Source of the DNA: Emmonsiellopsis sp. PD_33
Taxonomy: Eukaryota; Ascomycota; Eurotiomycetes; Onygenales; Ajellomycetaceae
Assembly: GCA_032988165.1 (NCBI GenBank)
Contig: JANTQF010000152.1
Span: 1-64,000, forward strand
Direction: 5' to 3'
DNA: 64,000 bases
In this document: piece after piece, positions 35,129 to 47,562 of the stretch
How positions within the stretch are numbered: position 1 is the first letter of the stretch
How the letters are laid out: each line of letters opens with the position of its first letter
Notes under the pieces: model-generated
The model's database searches: none
What the model was told of the DNA's origin: nothing
The model's input: the letters and a program-made list of their open reading frames with translations, nothing else
Translations under genes and position numbers: made by a program

Positions 35129-37600
35129 AAACTAACTATTGAAGTCATCTACTCTACCCACTAATTAACTACTTACATTGCTGATAAAGGCACTTATGTT
35201 TCCCTCATCAGCATGCAAGTTGAGCTAATAGCTGAGTACATCACTGCAAATATGGATTGTTCAGAGCCTCTGCCCAAGTTAAATACTCTACTAGGAGATT
35301 GAGCTAGAATGCAGAGCTTCAGTGTTGCAGCTACAGGGAAGAGTTTGACTACAGGACAGCTAGAATATTCAGTAGACTAGGCAATAGACAAAGCAGCTTT
35401 CAGAAGTGATGTTAAATGATTTACAAGAGATGTAAAATACCTGCTAAAAGACTCAAGCTATAAAGCCTACATTGAATCTTATGTGCCTTAGATGCCTACA
35501 TCCAACTCTACTAGATCCTCCAAAATTCTCTTGATTCTGCCATTAACTGAAGAAACAATAATAAACAGACAGGCCAGGCAGGAATCTTCAGCTGACATGA
35601 AAGCTGCAGAGGAAGAACTAGAAAGAATTATATTGAGATGAGTAGTGAATATATCATATCTGTCTGATGTCTATTCTCTGATGATCTAACATCTGAGGCT
35701 AACTACTCAATTAAGTAGTAGACTGTCTTGACTGCTGACAGAAGATGCTAGGTTATCTACAGCTACTATTACTAACTTAAAGTAATCAAAATAAATTGAA
35801 AATCCCCTCATTTCTCTCCCATCTTCTTCTTTCTTTTCTAATTGCACTGTCATGACTTCAGCCACAATTGACTTGACCAGTAATGATAAAGATGGCATGG
35901 AGAATCCATAATGTTAGTGTCCTGAGTCAACTACATCATCTATAATGACAAGATTTTTAGATCACTTACATAGCTGAACACAGCCACCTCAGTAGTTCAG
36001 CTTGCAAGCACTACAACAGCCTAATAATCTATTAGCTAACAGACATATCCACTGGTCAGACCAGCTCAGCATAGTATACCCCTCATGTAGGTGTTTAGTC
36101 AATTTCATCCTATCAACTTGCCCTACAATCATGGCAAATAAAAGTGCTGCCACACCCACTAATAGCACTGTTACTACAGATGTGGCTACTTCTGGAGTAG
36201 CTAACAATAATGGACTCTCTGCCAGGCAGATGCACACTATTACCTAAATGATCAAAAAGACTCTACATGAGCTAGATATTAGTAGTTAAAGTAATAGCTA
36301 CCAACTGACTCTGGATTCTAACAGCTGCTAGCTTACTCCAGACTCTAACCCACTGGAAACACTGGTTTGTGACCCTAGTCTGGCAGTAATACACTAGAGT
36401 CAGAACACTGAAGGAAGCTCCACTGACTACACCTCATACACAGGGAATGCCTCATGGAAGATTACTGATATTAGTATATTCTGACCAGACTCCATGGGCA
36501 CAAATAATATATGGGATAAGAACAGTAAGACATACTATTATAATGTATTTAGCTTCATAGCCTAAGTATAAATAGCAGCATAATCTCAGAATGCTACTAT
36601 TATAAAACAGAACCTACTAATCTGTTTCTGTAGAGCTGCTAATACCTGGTAGATTTTAGAAATTAGTGATATTACCTGCTATAACCTGCTAAATCACCCA
36701 GATGGTGCAACCCAGATATGTAAAGTGCTGAAGACATATTTCTGCATGCTCCCAAATAAGTCTCTAGTAAAATTTGAGAAAATGTTTTACACCATACAGA
36801 ACATGAGGAATGAAAAGTCTGTAGCTACTTTTACTATAAAATTAGTACATGTTATAAAGCATTGTGGGCATTCTGACAATGAGGACATCCTTATGCTCCA
36901 CATTTAGAAGTACCTTAATCTACCCTTATGTCTCATGATTGATGAACCTGACCCTGGAACTACTATTAAGAAGTTTGTTGCTCAGCTGATGAAGAAGTCA
37001 GCCAACTAGGAGGATAAATACTAACTATAGTATTATGAGTATAGTAATTACCCAAGAAATATACAACCTTATTATGGCTATCAGTTAAGAACCCAGGATG
37101 GCCCAGATGATTACTAGAAGAACAATGCTTACAATTAACAGGATAATCACATGGATGATGGAAATCCCAACTGTGAACTACTAAGTACATCATGATAGCT
37201 TTATGACCAGAACTGCAAGTATGAAGGAGATTATAGTAATAATAACTATTAAAATAATAATCATAATAATAATTATAATAATAATTATTAGCCTTGTTAT
37301 AGAAACTCTGCACCCCTGCATCAGTATGATAACCATTAATATGAGGATTGTTATAAAGAAGTGAGAGTCAACTAGACAAATAGAATGAAAGATGAAGATG
37401 ACTGTGATGCTCAGCATGATGACTAGTATGATAGCTATTAAGATAATAATTATAATGATAGACATCCTAATGAAGCTGAAAGATACCTAGGCTTTAATAA
37501 TGAATATAATGTATATAACTGTTATAATTATAATGTCATCTTTATCTTGAACAATTAATTGTATGATCATGTTACTGAATACTACAGTAAAGATGATGAG
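35129..37600 (+). pseudogene. Gypsy-C gag with a long N-terminal extension
   Basis: One frame, broken only by TAG/TGA/TAA at expected Gln/Arg positions, runs from MSVKLTIEVIYSTH (ATG 35,129) through ADKGTYVSLISMQVELIAEY, DCSEPLPKLNTLLGD, VKYLLKDSSYKAYIESYVP and AADMKAAEEELER-like text into MANKSAATPTNSTVTTDVA (36,131). It then enters a capsid-like region (DGATQICKVLKTYF, KFEKMFYTIQNMRNEKSVAT, DEPDPGTTIKKFVAQLMKK). The end is rich in Asn, Tyr and Asp (about 37,200-37,500). The about 330 codons before MANK are longer than a usual Gypsy gag start; whether they are a separate small protein or fused is not known. Confidence 0.6.
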
Positions 37601-37639
37601 TTAGTAGTCTGACATGTTAATACTTCTCTACCTATTATG

Positions 37640-40223
37640 TTATTAAAATATCTATAGATGTACTCACTAGATAGCCTCTCATTCTGCTTCTGGCACTATG
37701 TGATAGCAAAGGTGTTTGTGGAGAAATCAGACAAGGCAGATGATGTATGTCTAGATTTAGATTGCATTATGACTCTGATAGACAGAGAATAGCTTCTGAG
37801 TCAAGATCTAAATGTCAAGATAGTCCAGTCAAAGCTAGTTATAGTTTGAGAAATTAGTAAAGGTTCTGTGTCATCAGAGATAGTTATCATTCCTTTACAT
37901 CTACCTGTAATGCTTCCAGATGGAAAGTCTGTCATCACACATCTATTTATTGAGGCACACATTGTTGATAACCTACAGGCTAAACTATTATTAAGAGTGG
38001 ATAATCTTGGGCTAGAAGGGATCATCTTGAACTTCCCTAATAAGGTTGCATGGCTTATGAGATGCTGAGAAGCTATAGTTAAGCTCACATTAGCTTTAAA
38101 GCTAAACTATTAGGATTACTGTTCATTGTACACAGCTACTAGAGTAATTATGCTGCTAAGAGCAAAAGTAAAGATTTCAATTCATGTTTGTGGTAAGGAG
38201 ACCCTGCTAGATGATAGGGATTACCTATTTGAGCTATTAAACACATAACTCATGTTCCATGTCTATGTACTTGACCACACACTACCATTCATGTAAGTGA
38301 GGAATGACACAAATAAACTAGTAAAGCTAGCAAGGCATATAAAGCTGGGATCCCTGTAAGAGCTGGAATTCATAAATGAATATCATGTCACAAATGAGGC
38401 TGTAACACTAGTGACCACAGAATCTCCACAAAGGAACAGTTAACTAAAGGTTATTTAAAATGGGCAAAATGAGATTACTCTACCTAATGGCATTATAATA
38501 TATTATGAGGATGGAGAGACACAGAGAATATTCACAGACCTGATTATGAAATTTAAAGATATATTTATAGATTATAGTGGATTTATAGATATTCCACAGG
38601 ATGAATAGATGCATGTCTCTCTCAAGAAGAACATGATACTACCTAAGACAGTGAAAATATATTCAGTAGGTTCAGAGAACTATAAGTGCATAGATAACAC
38701 ATTCAATAAGCTATACATACAAGAAAGAATGAGCTGAGTAAGGACATATACCTACTTAGCTTACCTAGTTTTTATAGTTTAATGAACAATATACTATGAA
38801 GGAAAGCCTGTGAGAAAGAGATGAGTTATAATTGACCTGCACACACTTAATAAAGTAACTGAACTGGATGTCTACCTTATCCTGCTACAATTAGACATCC
38901 TCCACAGCTTGAAAGGAGCTAAGTTTATAATGGTTGAAGATGTCATGAGTTTTTTCTATCATTAGTAGTTGCATCCAGAGGACTGAACCAAGATGACAGT
39001 AGTAATGCACTGAGGATAGAAGATATTTAATGTTGCTATAATGAGGTATATAAACTTGATACCTTACATGCAGTGGTAGATTGATAGATGCCTTGCAGAC
39101 CTGAAAGAATTCATGTGTGTATATATTGATGACTTAGTTGTGCATTTAGAGACATGGAATTACTATATTATTTACCTGTGTAAACTCTTCTAACATCTGC
39201 ACAAACTCAGCATCATCCTTAACCTGAAAAAGACCTATGTTGGATTTCTCTCAGTGTGTCTCCTAGGCTAATATATCTTCAGACTAGGCTTATCCATTGA
39301 TAAAGAGAAGTTGAAAGCTCTGGTGGACATTGAATTCCCAGTGAAATTAATACATTTAGAGAAATATCTGGGCCTGATGAGCTAACTATGCTAGTATGTC
39401 CCCTGATATACTCATCACACTGATTCACTACAGAAGAGGAAGATAGAGTTGCTGAAGAAAGAATTATTAAAGAGTACTAAATGCAACACTTACATAGCCA
39501 TGATAAGAGTAAATAGAACTTCCAAGGAGATAGTGGTATTCAAGAACATCTAAAATATCTTTAGAACCCAATTCTTTCTTGTACATGCAGACTACCTGTA
39601 TATGCTGTTCATGAATGTTGATGTATCTATAGAATGGGGCTATAATATCATGCTATTTCATGTTAAGGACTCATAGCTGGTACTGAAGACAAGGGACTAC
39701 ACAGTACCTCCACTATAAGGACTAGTTGAGTTAATTTTATTTCTCAGTAAAATGTTGACCTCAGCAGAACAGTGCTACTAGCCCATGGAACTAGAGATTG
39801 CCTGTCTTATATGAGCTATATATAAGGTATGTCACCTTATGAAAGTGTCTACCAGCATGACTGTCATATATATAGACCATGAACTCATACTGGGCATTAT
39901 TAAGGTAACCCACCTCAAAATGACAGCAATGGACTGATAGAATCTATAGTTGGTCTAGATGGAAGCTTATCTGTAATAATTCTGGATCAAGATAATCCAT
40001 AAATTAGGATGCCTTCACCTTGTACTAGATGTATTATCTTAGCTATCAAGTAGGAATGTAATACCTATAGAAGAATCACTAGAGGAAATACAGGATGCCT
40101 ACCTTACTCATATTAGCTAAGATAATGAGACATCTGACTGCTACTACACAGAAACTCTTATATAAATGTCCAAGGAATTCTACAAGAGACTTAAGAAGGG
40201 ATATGAAGAGGATGCTAAGCTTG
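37640..40223 (+). pseudogene. Gypsy-C protease, RT and RNase H, truncated before integrase
   Basis: The protease-like segment near 37,740-38,070 reads CLDLDCIMTLIDRE (a DSGC triad reduced to DLDC) and continues IIPLHLPVMLPDG and DNLGLEGIILNFPNKVAWLM. RT reads VIIDLHTLNKVTELD, GAKFIMVEDVMSFFYH and VYIDDLVVH (YIDD intact at 39,122-39,133), then EFPVKLIHLEKYLGLMS. RNase H reads LTSAEQCY, stop, PMELEIACLI and IYIDHELILGII. The frame ends at 40,223 with KKGYEEDAKLV, where Gypsy-B2 is inserted. No chromodomain is visible in the part present. Confidence 0.78.
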
Positions 40224-40683
40224 TGTAAGTATGCTTTAATATCTAAATGATGACACTACTATATTAGGAATAGAGACAGCACTGTATCAGTTGATGCTCA
40301 GAAGGGATGAGGAGCTAATAAGTAGGTTAGACTATTCAGAGCTTAGAGAGGTAGAGTTCATCAACAAGAGCTTTACTAGACTAGAGGAGGTAGATATCTT
40401 AATATCATAAAGGGGGGAATATATAGGCAAATAGGTAAGAGGATTTCCAAATGTTAGATAAATTGATAAATAAATTACTGACCTTCAGCAAGTCTGGGAG
40501 GTTAGTGACTATCTATATGGAGCTCCCCAGAGCTGCTAGATCTATCTATGATGCTGTGCTCTAGCCAGGCCCAGGCAGAACTCTATAATGAGATATATGA
40601 TAATATATATGATAAAGTTTGATGAGGTAGTTGCAGGACATCCAGCCAGCAGAATAACATATCATCAGTGCAAGGATATAATA
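40224..40683 (-). repeat. Gypsy-B2 3' LTR (element orientation)
   Basis: 460 bp, collinear with 25,829-26,288 and 33,068-33,527. Outer end TGTAAGTATGC; the inner end is followed by ATTGCCTCC, the complement of the purine tract. Confidence 0.88.
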
Positions 40684-41376
40684 ATTGCCTCCTCTTAAAA
40701 GGGTTTAGTTCCTAAATCCTAGTCATGTGAGAAATAGGGGGGCAACAGGGGGGTTAGAGTGTTGCAAGGTGAATATTGAATTCACATAAGGTTATCACAG
40801 TGATAAGGGGTAGGCAAGGCAGAGAGATATAAATAAATGTTCTTCACACACAAAAAACTTCCTCTCAGCAATCATCTCACAACACACTCTGGTAAGTTCA
40901 AAATCCATGTTAAAAACATCAGAATGAGTGTGAAAATAAGAGAAAAACACACTATAAAGGACAGAGTAAAGACTAATAGAGAAAATAGATTAAAATAGCT
41001 ATATTCACATTCATTTATGCCTCCAATATCAAATACAAGTTTAAGAGACTCTGTTGGCCCCCCTCACCCATTATCACCAGTAAGTCTGATATAATACTAG
41101 AAGAGAGAGATAGAATCTAATACAAATAGTGCCTTCATTTATTATTATTTCCACAAATAGGGCCTCCAATTCCAATTCAGAGCCTGTGCATGCTGCAGAG
41201 TCACTAAAATAACTCTAGTACTATTAGAGAGAGGGCATTGAGAAGAAGAAGAAAAACCTTGAAGATAGTATCTGGAAAGTCCTAGAATCTGACAACTTTA
41301 ATATAAGTGCTATAGATGTAAATCAGTAGCAACAAGTAGCTAATTAGTTTTCTAGTTGGGTGATAATCTGTCATCT

Positions 41377-42115
41377 GGGCCTAGTACTGATAATTCTGTC
41401 AGTGGCTTCCTGTATTCTTCTCTGTCAGAAGATCATGAGGATGAAGCCCTCTAAATGGAGAGTTATCTCAAGTAGTCAGTAGAGGTGGAAGGCTCTTTAG
41501 AGTTAGAGAATAAGAAAGAGGAGGAGAATGAAAATAAAGATGAGGATGAGAAGGTTAATTAGTATGAGCTAAATTCCTCTTTAGAGTCTTCTAAATCCTC
41601 TGAATTCAAATCTGACCCCTCTGAGGAGTCAGAAGCTGATGCTTCTGAGAGGTATTATACAGGTCAAGCCTCCTGCCTGCACTGTGCTAAGCTTTTCCAT
41701 AATGGCCAGGGGGTGGTGTATGTTAAGTGATCACAGTATAATAATTGTGAGTACTGTCATAAGAATAACATATGCTACCATCCTGTAAGTACTATCTCCT
41801 GCCTATTCAGTTACAACATGGTTTCTAATAAAACTATAGGTGCCAGTAAAATTTCATGGAAAGCTGTAAAAGATATAGAAACTGACAGATCTCAGCTGTG
41901 TAGATCATAACATTTAGAAGTATTTAAAGGCCTTCTATCATCAGTTCATCTTCAATGTAGAAATCTACATTAGAAAGGGGGTATCTGCTGAAGAGCAGGC
42001 TGCCTTCACACCTATTTTAGTGGGTTTAGAGTGTGCTGCCCTGCTGCACTAGATTGCAAAGGAGTTGGAGGAGCAGAAGAAGGAGCTTCAGGAGATAAAG
42101 AGGCTGCTGAAGTAA
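41377..42115 (+). pseudogene. Antisense accessory gene of Gypsy-B, copy 2 (two exons, better preserved)
   Basis: The frame reads GPSTDNSVSGFLYSSLSEDH, then an acidic block (ENKKEEENENKDEDEKVN) and SSLESSKSSEFKSDPSEES. A Cys-rich segment follows with CLHCAKLFHN and, after an expected Arg now TGA, SQYNNCEYCHKNNICYH, a CX2C pair and another CX2C pair. A 55-bp candidate intron lies at 41,785-41,839 (GTAAGT to CTATAG). Exon 2 reads VPVKFHGKL, RKGVSAEEQAAFTPILVG, LECAALLH and an amphipathic AKELEEQKKELQEIKRLLK. The few stops fall where Gln, Lys-Gln or Arg codons would mutate. An upstream ATG at 41,017 (MPPISNTSLRDSVGPP) may be the start, with a frame change or intron between. Confidence 0.62.
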
Positions 42116-42589
42116 TTAGTAAGTACAAAATTCTATTAGATGGCATCAACATATAGGCTAATAATAGGATAGATGGAGGTGGAGAAGGAAGAGGCATACC
42201 CTATTAGTTAGAAGATACAAGGTTATAGCTGAAAGTAGGTTATTCTGGAGGGTATCATGATGTTTGTATGAGAGGAGTATTTACCTTTTTCTTTTGCTTT
42301 TCTTTTTTCTCCTGCAGTGCCTTCAGGCTAAAAAATATTAAATTGTTTGTCTGGCCCTTTTAGGTATAATACTCTTTCTAATTCTTTTCCTGATGTGAGT
42401 CAACAACCTCATTAAACTCCTAAAACCCTTTGGGAAAACTAGGAGAAGAGTATTGCTTATTCTTAGACCATGAAAATCTACCTACCTACTCAAAAACCCA
42501 GTGGGAGAAAAGAGTAGGGGGCTAGCACTTCCTCTTTTTATTTGACTTTTAACTATAAGGAACTCTCATGTCTTAATTCTAATTAGCAG

Positions 42590-45500
42590 CCTCTCAGGCT
42601 GCAATAAGGTCCTTTGAATTTTCCAAATTATTCAATGATTCCCATGTATTCTCTAAAGTGAGATATTTTTTCTATTTAATTAAGTACTTTGATTTATCAT
42701 TTCATCTCAGTCATTTATCTAAAATATCCTCCACTATATACTCTAAATCTCCTTCAATTTCAATGCTATCAGGGCAAGGTGGTTCTGATCCTGCTTGTTG
42801 TTAGTAAGGTTCCAAGAGAAACACATGAAAAATGGGGTGTATTCAATCAAAAGAATGAGATAATTGAACTCAATAAGTCTGTCTGCTAATAATTTCAATA
42901 ATTGGAAATAGATTAAGTTAATAATTATCTAGCTTTTTGCAAGGTCTAGTTGTTTTAATGTTCTTTACTGATAAAAGGACTTCATCTCCAATATTAAATA
43001 ACATTAACTTATATTTTTAATTATAATACATCACTTACTTGTCAGCAGTGTGTCATAGGCTGATCATCAATCTCTCACATATTTCTATCAATATATTAAG
43101 TCTCTTTGTAACATCTGGAACTTCTCAAGGTTTTTGATTAACAGTAGAGCTTGCCTCCCCCTTAGGGGTGTTGTCTGCAACATCCTGGGGCAAATCTAAA
43201 TTAAATCTCATAAATGTGAAGAAAGGAGATACTTCTGTTGAAGCTTGTTTAGCATTATTATATGCAAATTATGCTGTTGAGAGGTGTTGTATCTAATTAT
43301 CTTAATAATAGGCACAATAAATTCAGAGATAGTGCTCAAGGGTTTGATTTTGATATTCCATTTGACTGTCAGTTTGAGGATGAAAAGCTGTACTTAAATT
43401 TCAGTGTATATAAAGATAGTAGTAGAAAGCTGATCAAAAATGACTGGTAAATAAGAACCCACAGTCTGTTATTAATGATGATGGAGGACCATATTTATAG
43501 ATAATAGAATTTATGAAAAGTTCAGTAAGCTCTGATGCTTTAATAGTCTTCAAACAAGGGATATATTTAGCTATCTTAGTAAAACAGTCCATAATGACCA
43601 AGATACTATCATATTTTCAACCTTTGAATTGAGACTTAGGCAGGTCAATGATGAAATCCATTGATATCAATTTCCAGGAACAATTAGGAATAAGCAGAGC
43701 TGACAAGGCATCATATGGGTAATATTTTAGTGACTTTACTCTTTTGCAGATATTACATGTGTTGATAAACTCCAAAACATCCTGATGAATTTTCTTCTAA
43801 TAATACTTCCTTTAAAGTAATTTTTTAGTCTTTACTATACCAAAGTGACCTGCATGTGGATCATCATAATGAATTTATAGTAACTCTTGTCTTAAAGCCC
43901 TACTAACAGGAATAAAAATAGATTCATTAAATATTAGAAGGCTATGATCTCCTATTGACCATCCTTTCAACTTAGCTGCTAGCTTTAAATCCCTAAGGCT
44001 GTCATTTGAATTCAACCTGGGTTCTTTACAACCTTTCAGCTCTTGAATCTAAGATATGCAAAAGACATCTCTATCTTGTACCTCCTTAATGAATTCTTGA
44101 AGCATCTTGGAGGGAAGTTTATAGCTTATTTCATCTGAAGTAGCATCTATTACAGCTAGATATAATATGAGATGTTCTAGACTATCAGTATCAGCTTTAT
44201 CAAGTGTTGTTATCTCAGTCAATTCAATGTTATTAATTCAGCTGTCTGAAGTAGCCTCTGCAGCTCTAAATCAGAATCTATAACTAGGTATAACTAAACC
44301 CCATGCAGCCAGTTTTTTCTACAATATAGGAAGTGCTCCATTAACATCTTCCTCCTGCAGGACTATTTCATAGTTCAGCTGCCATAAAGGTATATTGGCT
44401 GGGTTAAGCCAGCCAGGGTAATAATGAATATAAAAATCATATTCAGATAATAACTCAGCCTATCTAGCCTGTCTTGCAGACAGTTTCTTGGTGGTAAAGA
44501 AATAACACAAATTTGTATGATCTGAAAGAACTTGAATAGGAAAATTACTACCCTGTAGGTAGTATCATCAAGTTTTAAATGATTTAATAATTATGAGGAG
44601 TTCTTGATTGTGCATATTATATCATCATTGTGTTGGATTTAATTTCCTTGAAAAGAAAGCTACTGGAGCTCAGTCTCACCTATGAGTTATAAGCAGATAG
44701 GAGCTTTCCTACCTACTAAACCCATTTTGATTTGGGTTTTCCATTAACTGGGATAATATTCTATAAATGCTAAATCCAGAGGCATCTATCTCTAGTTGAA
44801 TAGATTAATTGAGGTTAAAATGATTAAGAAGTGTTACTTCTGCAAAGGCCTTTTTGATTGCAGTTAATACTGCCTTGGCATCTTCAGTGAAATGAAATAG
44901 CCCAGGTTTCTTGCCTTTAATACTACTCTTAAGTAACTCAGTTATAGGAGCTATTATTTGAGAATAAGTGTATATAAATTTCCAGTAAAAATTCATAAAA
45001 CCTAGGAAAACTTGTACTTCTTAAAACATACACAGTTTAGGCCACTCCAAGATAGTAGCCATGCAAGCTTTATTCATACAGACTCTATTAACACCCACTA
45101 TAAACTTAAGAAATTCCACTTTCTGAGTGAAGAATGTACACTTTAATTCCTTAACAAAAAGATCATATTACTAGAGATATTCTAAGACCTGTTGAATGTG
45201 CTTCTCATGCTCTTCTTCAGTATCTAAAAAGACAAGGATATCATTAAGGTAGATGATGCATGAGATGTTGAGTAGGCCCTGAAGCACCTGATTGATATAA
45301 GTTTGAAATATAGCCAGAGTATTGTAGAGATCTAAGGGAAGAACTAGATATTTAAAGTTGCTATACTTTGTTTGAAAAGTAGTCTTTCATTTATTATCCT
45401 CCTTTATCTGAATTTAATAATAGATATCTTACAAATCAAGCTTTGAAAAATACTTTTTCCCAGATAATCAATTCATCATCTCATCAATTAAAGGTAAAGG

Positions 45501-47079
45501 GGTACAATCTTTGATTGTTACCTTATTTAGACCTCTATAATCTATATATAGATGTAATCCATCATCCTTCTTAGACACAAATAGGATGGGAGCCCCTACA
45601 GGGCTTTGAGAGAGTTAAATCTAATTCCATGATTGTATATCCTCAAGATATTTCCAAAGTATTTCTAGCTCAATTACTGATAGATTATAAAGTAGACTGT
45701 ACAGTAGTGACTCATCATCATGTAGGTTGATTTCATGAGTAACTCATTTAATATCAGCTAACTTCAAAGCTCCTTCTTCAGAGAAAACATCTTGAAAATC
45801 TTGAAAAATCTTGATGATTCAAGGGTCTACCATATCCAGGAAATTAATGTTAGAAATTGATCATACCCAACTATCTTTGAGATTATTCACATCTACTAAA
45901 ACATCATCAGATATGCAATAGATGCATGATTCATCTTTAACTAATATTATAAACTTAGAGAGATTTTCAATAGAAACCTGCATATTAGCAAGTCAGAAAT
46001 GCCACATTTGAGCAACCCAGTCAACTAATGGGTTATTAGCAAGTGTCCAAGGCATGCTCAAGATGATGTCCTTATATACTATATTGATAACTTCAAAAGA
46101 TAGGTTTCCTTCTTGTAAAAAATCCTTCAAGTCAGTTATTTGATAGGTTGTATCAATAAGGCCATAGCAATAGGAATAAGTTTTATTGGCAAATTACACT
46201 ATACTATGAGTAGTAGATTTTGATACTTTCCAACTACATAACTCTGCAAAATTAACTGAAATACAGTCTACTTTCAAATCAGGGTCAAATAGGCACCTAA
46301 TCAGAAGCATCCTAGTAAGAGTATTAAGTTGAATGATTATATGTAACTAACAATCTTTTAACTTTCTTAAAGATTCTAAGAGGTCAGATCAATCAAGGGG
46401 GTCTATAATTTCCATTCTGAATGAGGGATTTAAGTGTAGTTATTCCTGAGGGTTATTCAGCATATCAATTACTGAGACCTTAATAATATCCTTAGGATTC
46501 TTTTTCTTAGATTGACAATCAGAAGCATAGTGGCCTGGCTTACTATAATTATAGTAAAGATTCTTATCCTTACATTTATCCTATTCTTATTAAGAAAGAG
46601 GATTCTTCAGAGCAAATTAATTCTACTTTTTGAGGCCACTTTATTGATATTTGTAGCCTCCTCATCAGAAATTAATATTCTGATTCTTATTGGGATCAGG
46701 CTGCTCACTAGTAGGTTGTTTAGGGGTTCTAGTCTTCTTAAGTTAGGTTTGAAGACAAGAAGCAAGGTTAACTAGTTGAGTCCAATCTATAGGAATCTCT
46801 TGGTAGTTGTTGATTGTGTCCCAAATAGAAGGGTGCAACTTAGCATAGAAAAGCTGTGTTTATAAGGTTTTGAGGTTAAGTTCAAGCTCATTCCAGTATT
46901 CATCAAAGGTAGCTTCAAAAGCATGAACAGTTTGACTCTTTTATTAAGTAAGGCTATGAAACTAAGTAGCAGCTGTATAGCCTTAGTTTTAGTGATCTTC
47001 AATTTGATTCATAAGGAATTCTTTGAACTGTTTTCAAGTGTACATAGTACCTATATTATGAAGTTCATTTTCCTTAATG
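42590..47079 (-). pseudogene. Gypsy-B2 gag (C-terminal part) and pol with chromodomain, decayed
   Basis: Reading on the minus strand from the Gypsy-D junction: capsid, then a zinc-knuckle relic near 46,555-46,515 (more mutated than in copy 1), protease, RT with YLND at 45,240-45,251, the RT end FYWKFIYTYSQIIAPITELL, and RNase H near 44,700-44,270. Integrase follows to about 42,950. The chromodomain near 42,780-42,600 reads IEIEGDLEYIVEDILDK, then damaged KSKYLIK, and NTWESLNNLENSKDLIAA. Mutations are transitions, as in copy 1. Confidence 0.82.
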
Positions 47080-47253
47080 TGTGGTTTTCGGGATCACGTG
47101 ACCAGCTCACGTGATCATATGTAGCCCTATCACACTGCCTGGCACTATTATGTACTACACTCCTTTTTGTACTACAGCTTTGCCTATCTCATTGTATATA
47201 ATCACACAATCTTTTCCATAGTTTTCACACAATTAGACACCTTTGGAATCACA
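47080..47253 (+). repeat. Gypsy-D 5' LTR, keeps CpGs
   Basis: 174 bp. It differs from the 3' copy at about 16 positions, all transitions, and several are alternative decay products of one CpG (TG in one LTR, CA in the other). It retains three CpGs, at 47,089, 47,097 and 47,110 approximately. Confidence 0.88.
47092..47116. promoter_or_regulatory. Perfect inverted repeat with two CACGTG boxes in the Gypsy-D LTR
   Basis: GATCACGTGA (47,092-47,101), spacer CCAGC, TCACGTGATC (47,107-47,116). The arms are exact reverse complements, each centred on CACGTG. In a retrotransposon LTR this position fits an upstream activating site for a bHLH factor; that use is inferred. Confidence 0.5.
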
Positions 47254-47562
47254 TCTGGTAGCATGTCTAAACACTGACTGTTTATATAGCCAAGCAATGT
47301 GGCTTTCCACTGATGAGACAGCTCATCATGCCACATCAGATGGTCCTATGAAATCACCTGAGATTCACTAGAAAACACCCTTGCAAGATGAAATGTGGAT
47401 GTCATGTAGCTAGATGTAAGGTCATGCAACCTGACCCCAGATGAACAATGTGATTGTGCATAAGTAATAGCAATCTCAGTGATTTCCCAAGATGAGAGAG
47501 GGGTAGTCAGCAATTCTGGAGAAGGCTACACCCCCCATCACACAAATATAAAAGTCTCAAAA

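Larger units (their letters stand above)
34896..40223 (+). mobile_element. Gypsy-C, left part of a Gypsy element cut by Gypsy-B2
   Basis: Starts at TGTAGTAGC where LINE similarity ends. gag, protease, RT and RNase H follow on the plus strand. The coding frame stops abruptly at the Gypsy-B2 LTR (40,224), so integrase and the 3' LTR should lie beyond the window. The 5' LTR end could not be fixed without its partner; it is probably short, between 34,896 and about 35,100. Confidence 0.75.
40224..47079 (-). mobile_element. Gypsy-B copy 2, first segment (interrupted by Gypsy-D)
   Basis: Same family and layout as copy 1: a 460-bp LTR (40,224-40,683), the antisense gene, then minus-strand chromodomain, integrase, RNase H, RT, protease and gag. 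gag is cut at 47,079 by Gypsy-D and resumes at 55,586. The element keeps slightly more C and G than copy 1 (for example TGTAAG at its LTR end), so it is probably a little younger. Its 5' LTR lies past the right end. Confidence 0.88.

Noticed and set aside
37190..37465. Ile-rich minus-strand ORF resembling membrane helices
   Set aside because: Antisense of the Asn/Tyr/Asp codon repeat in Gypsy-C gag.
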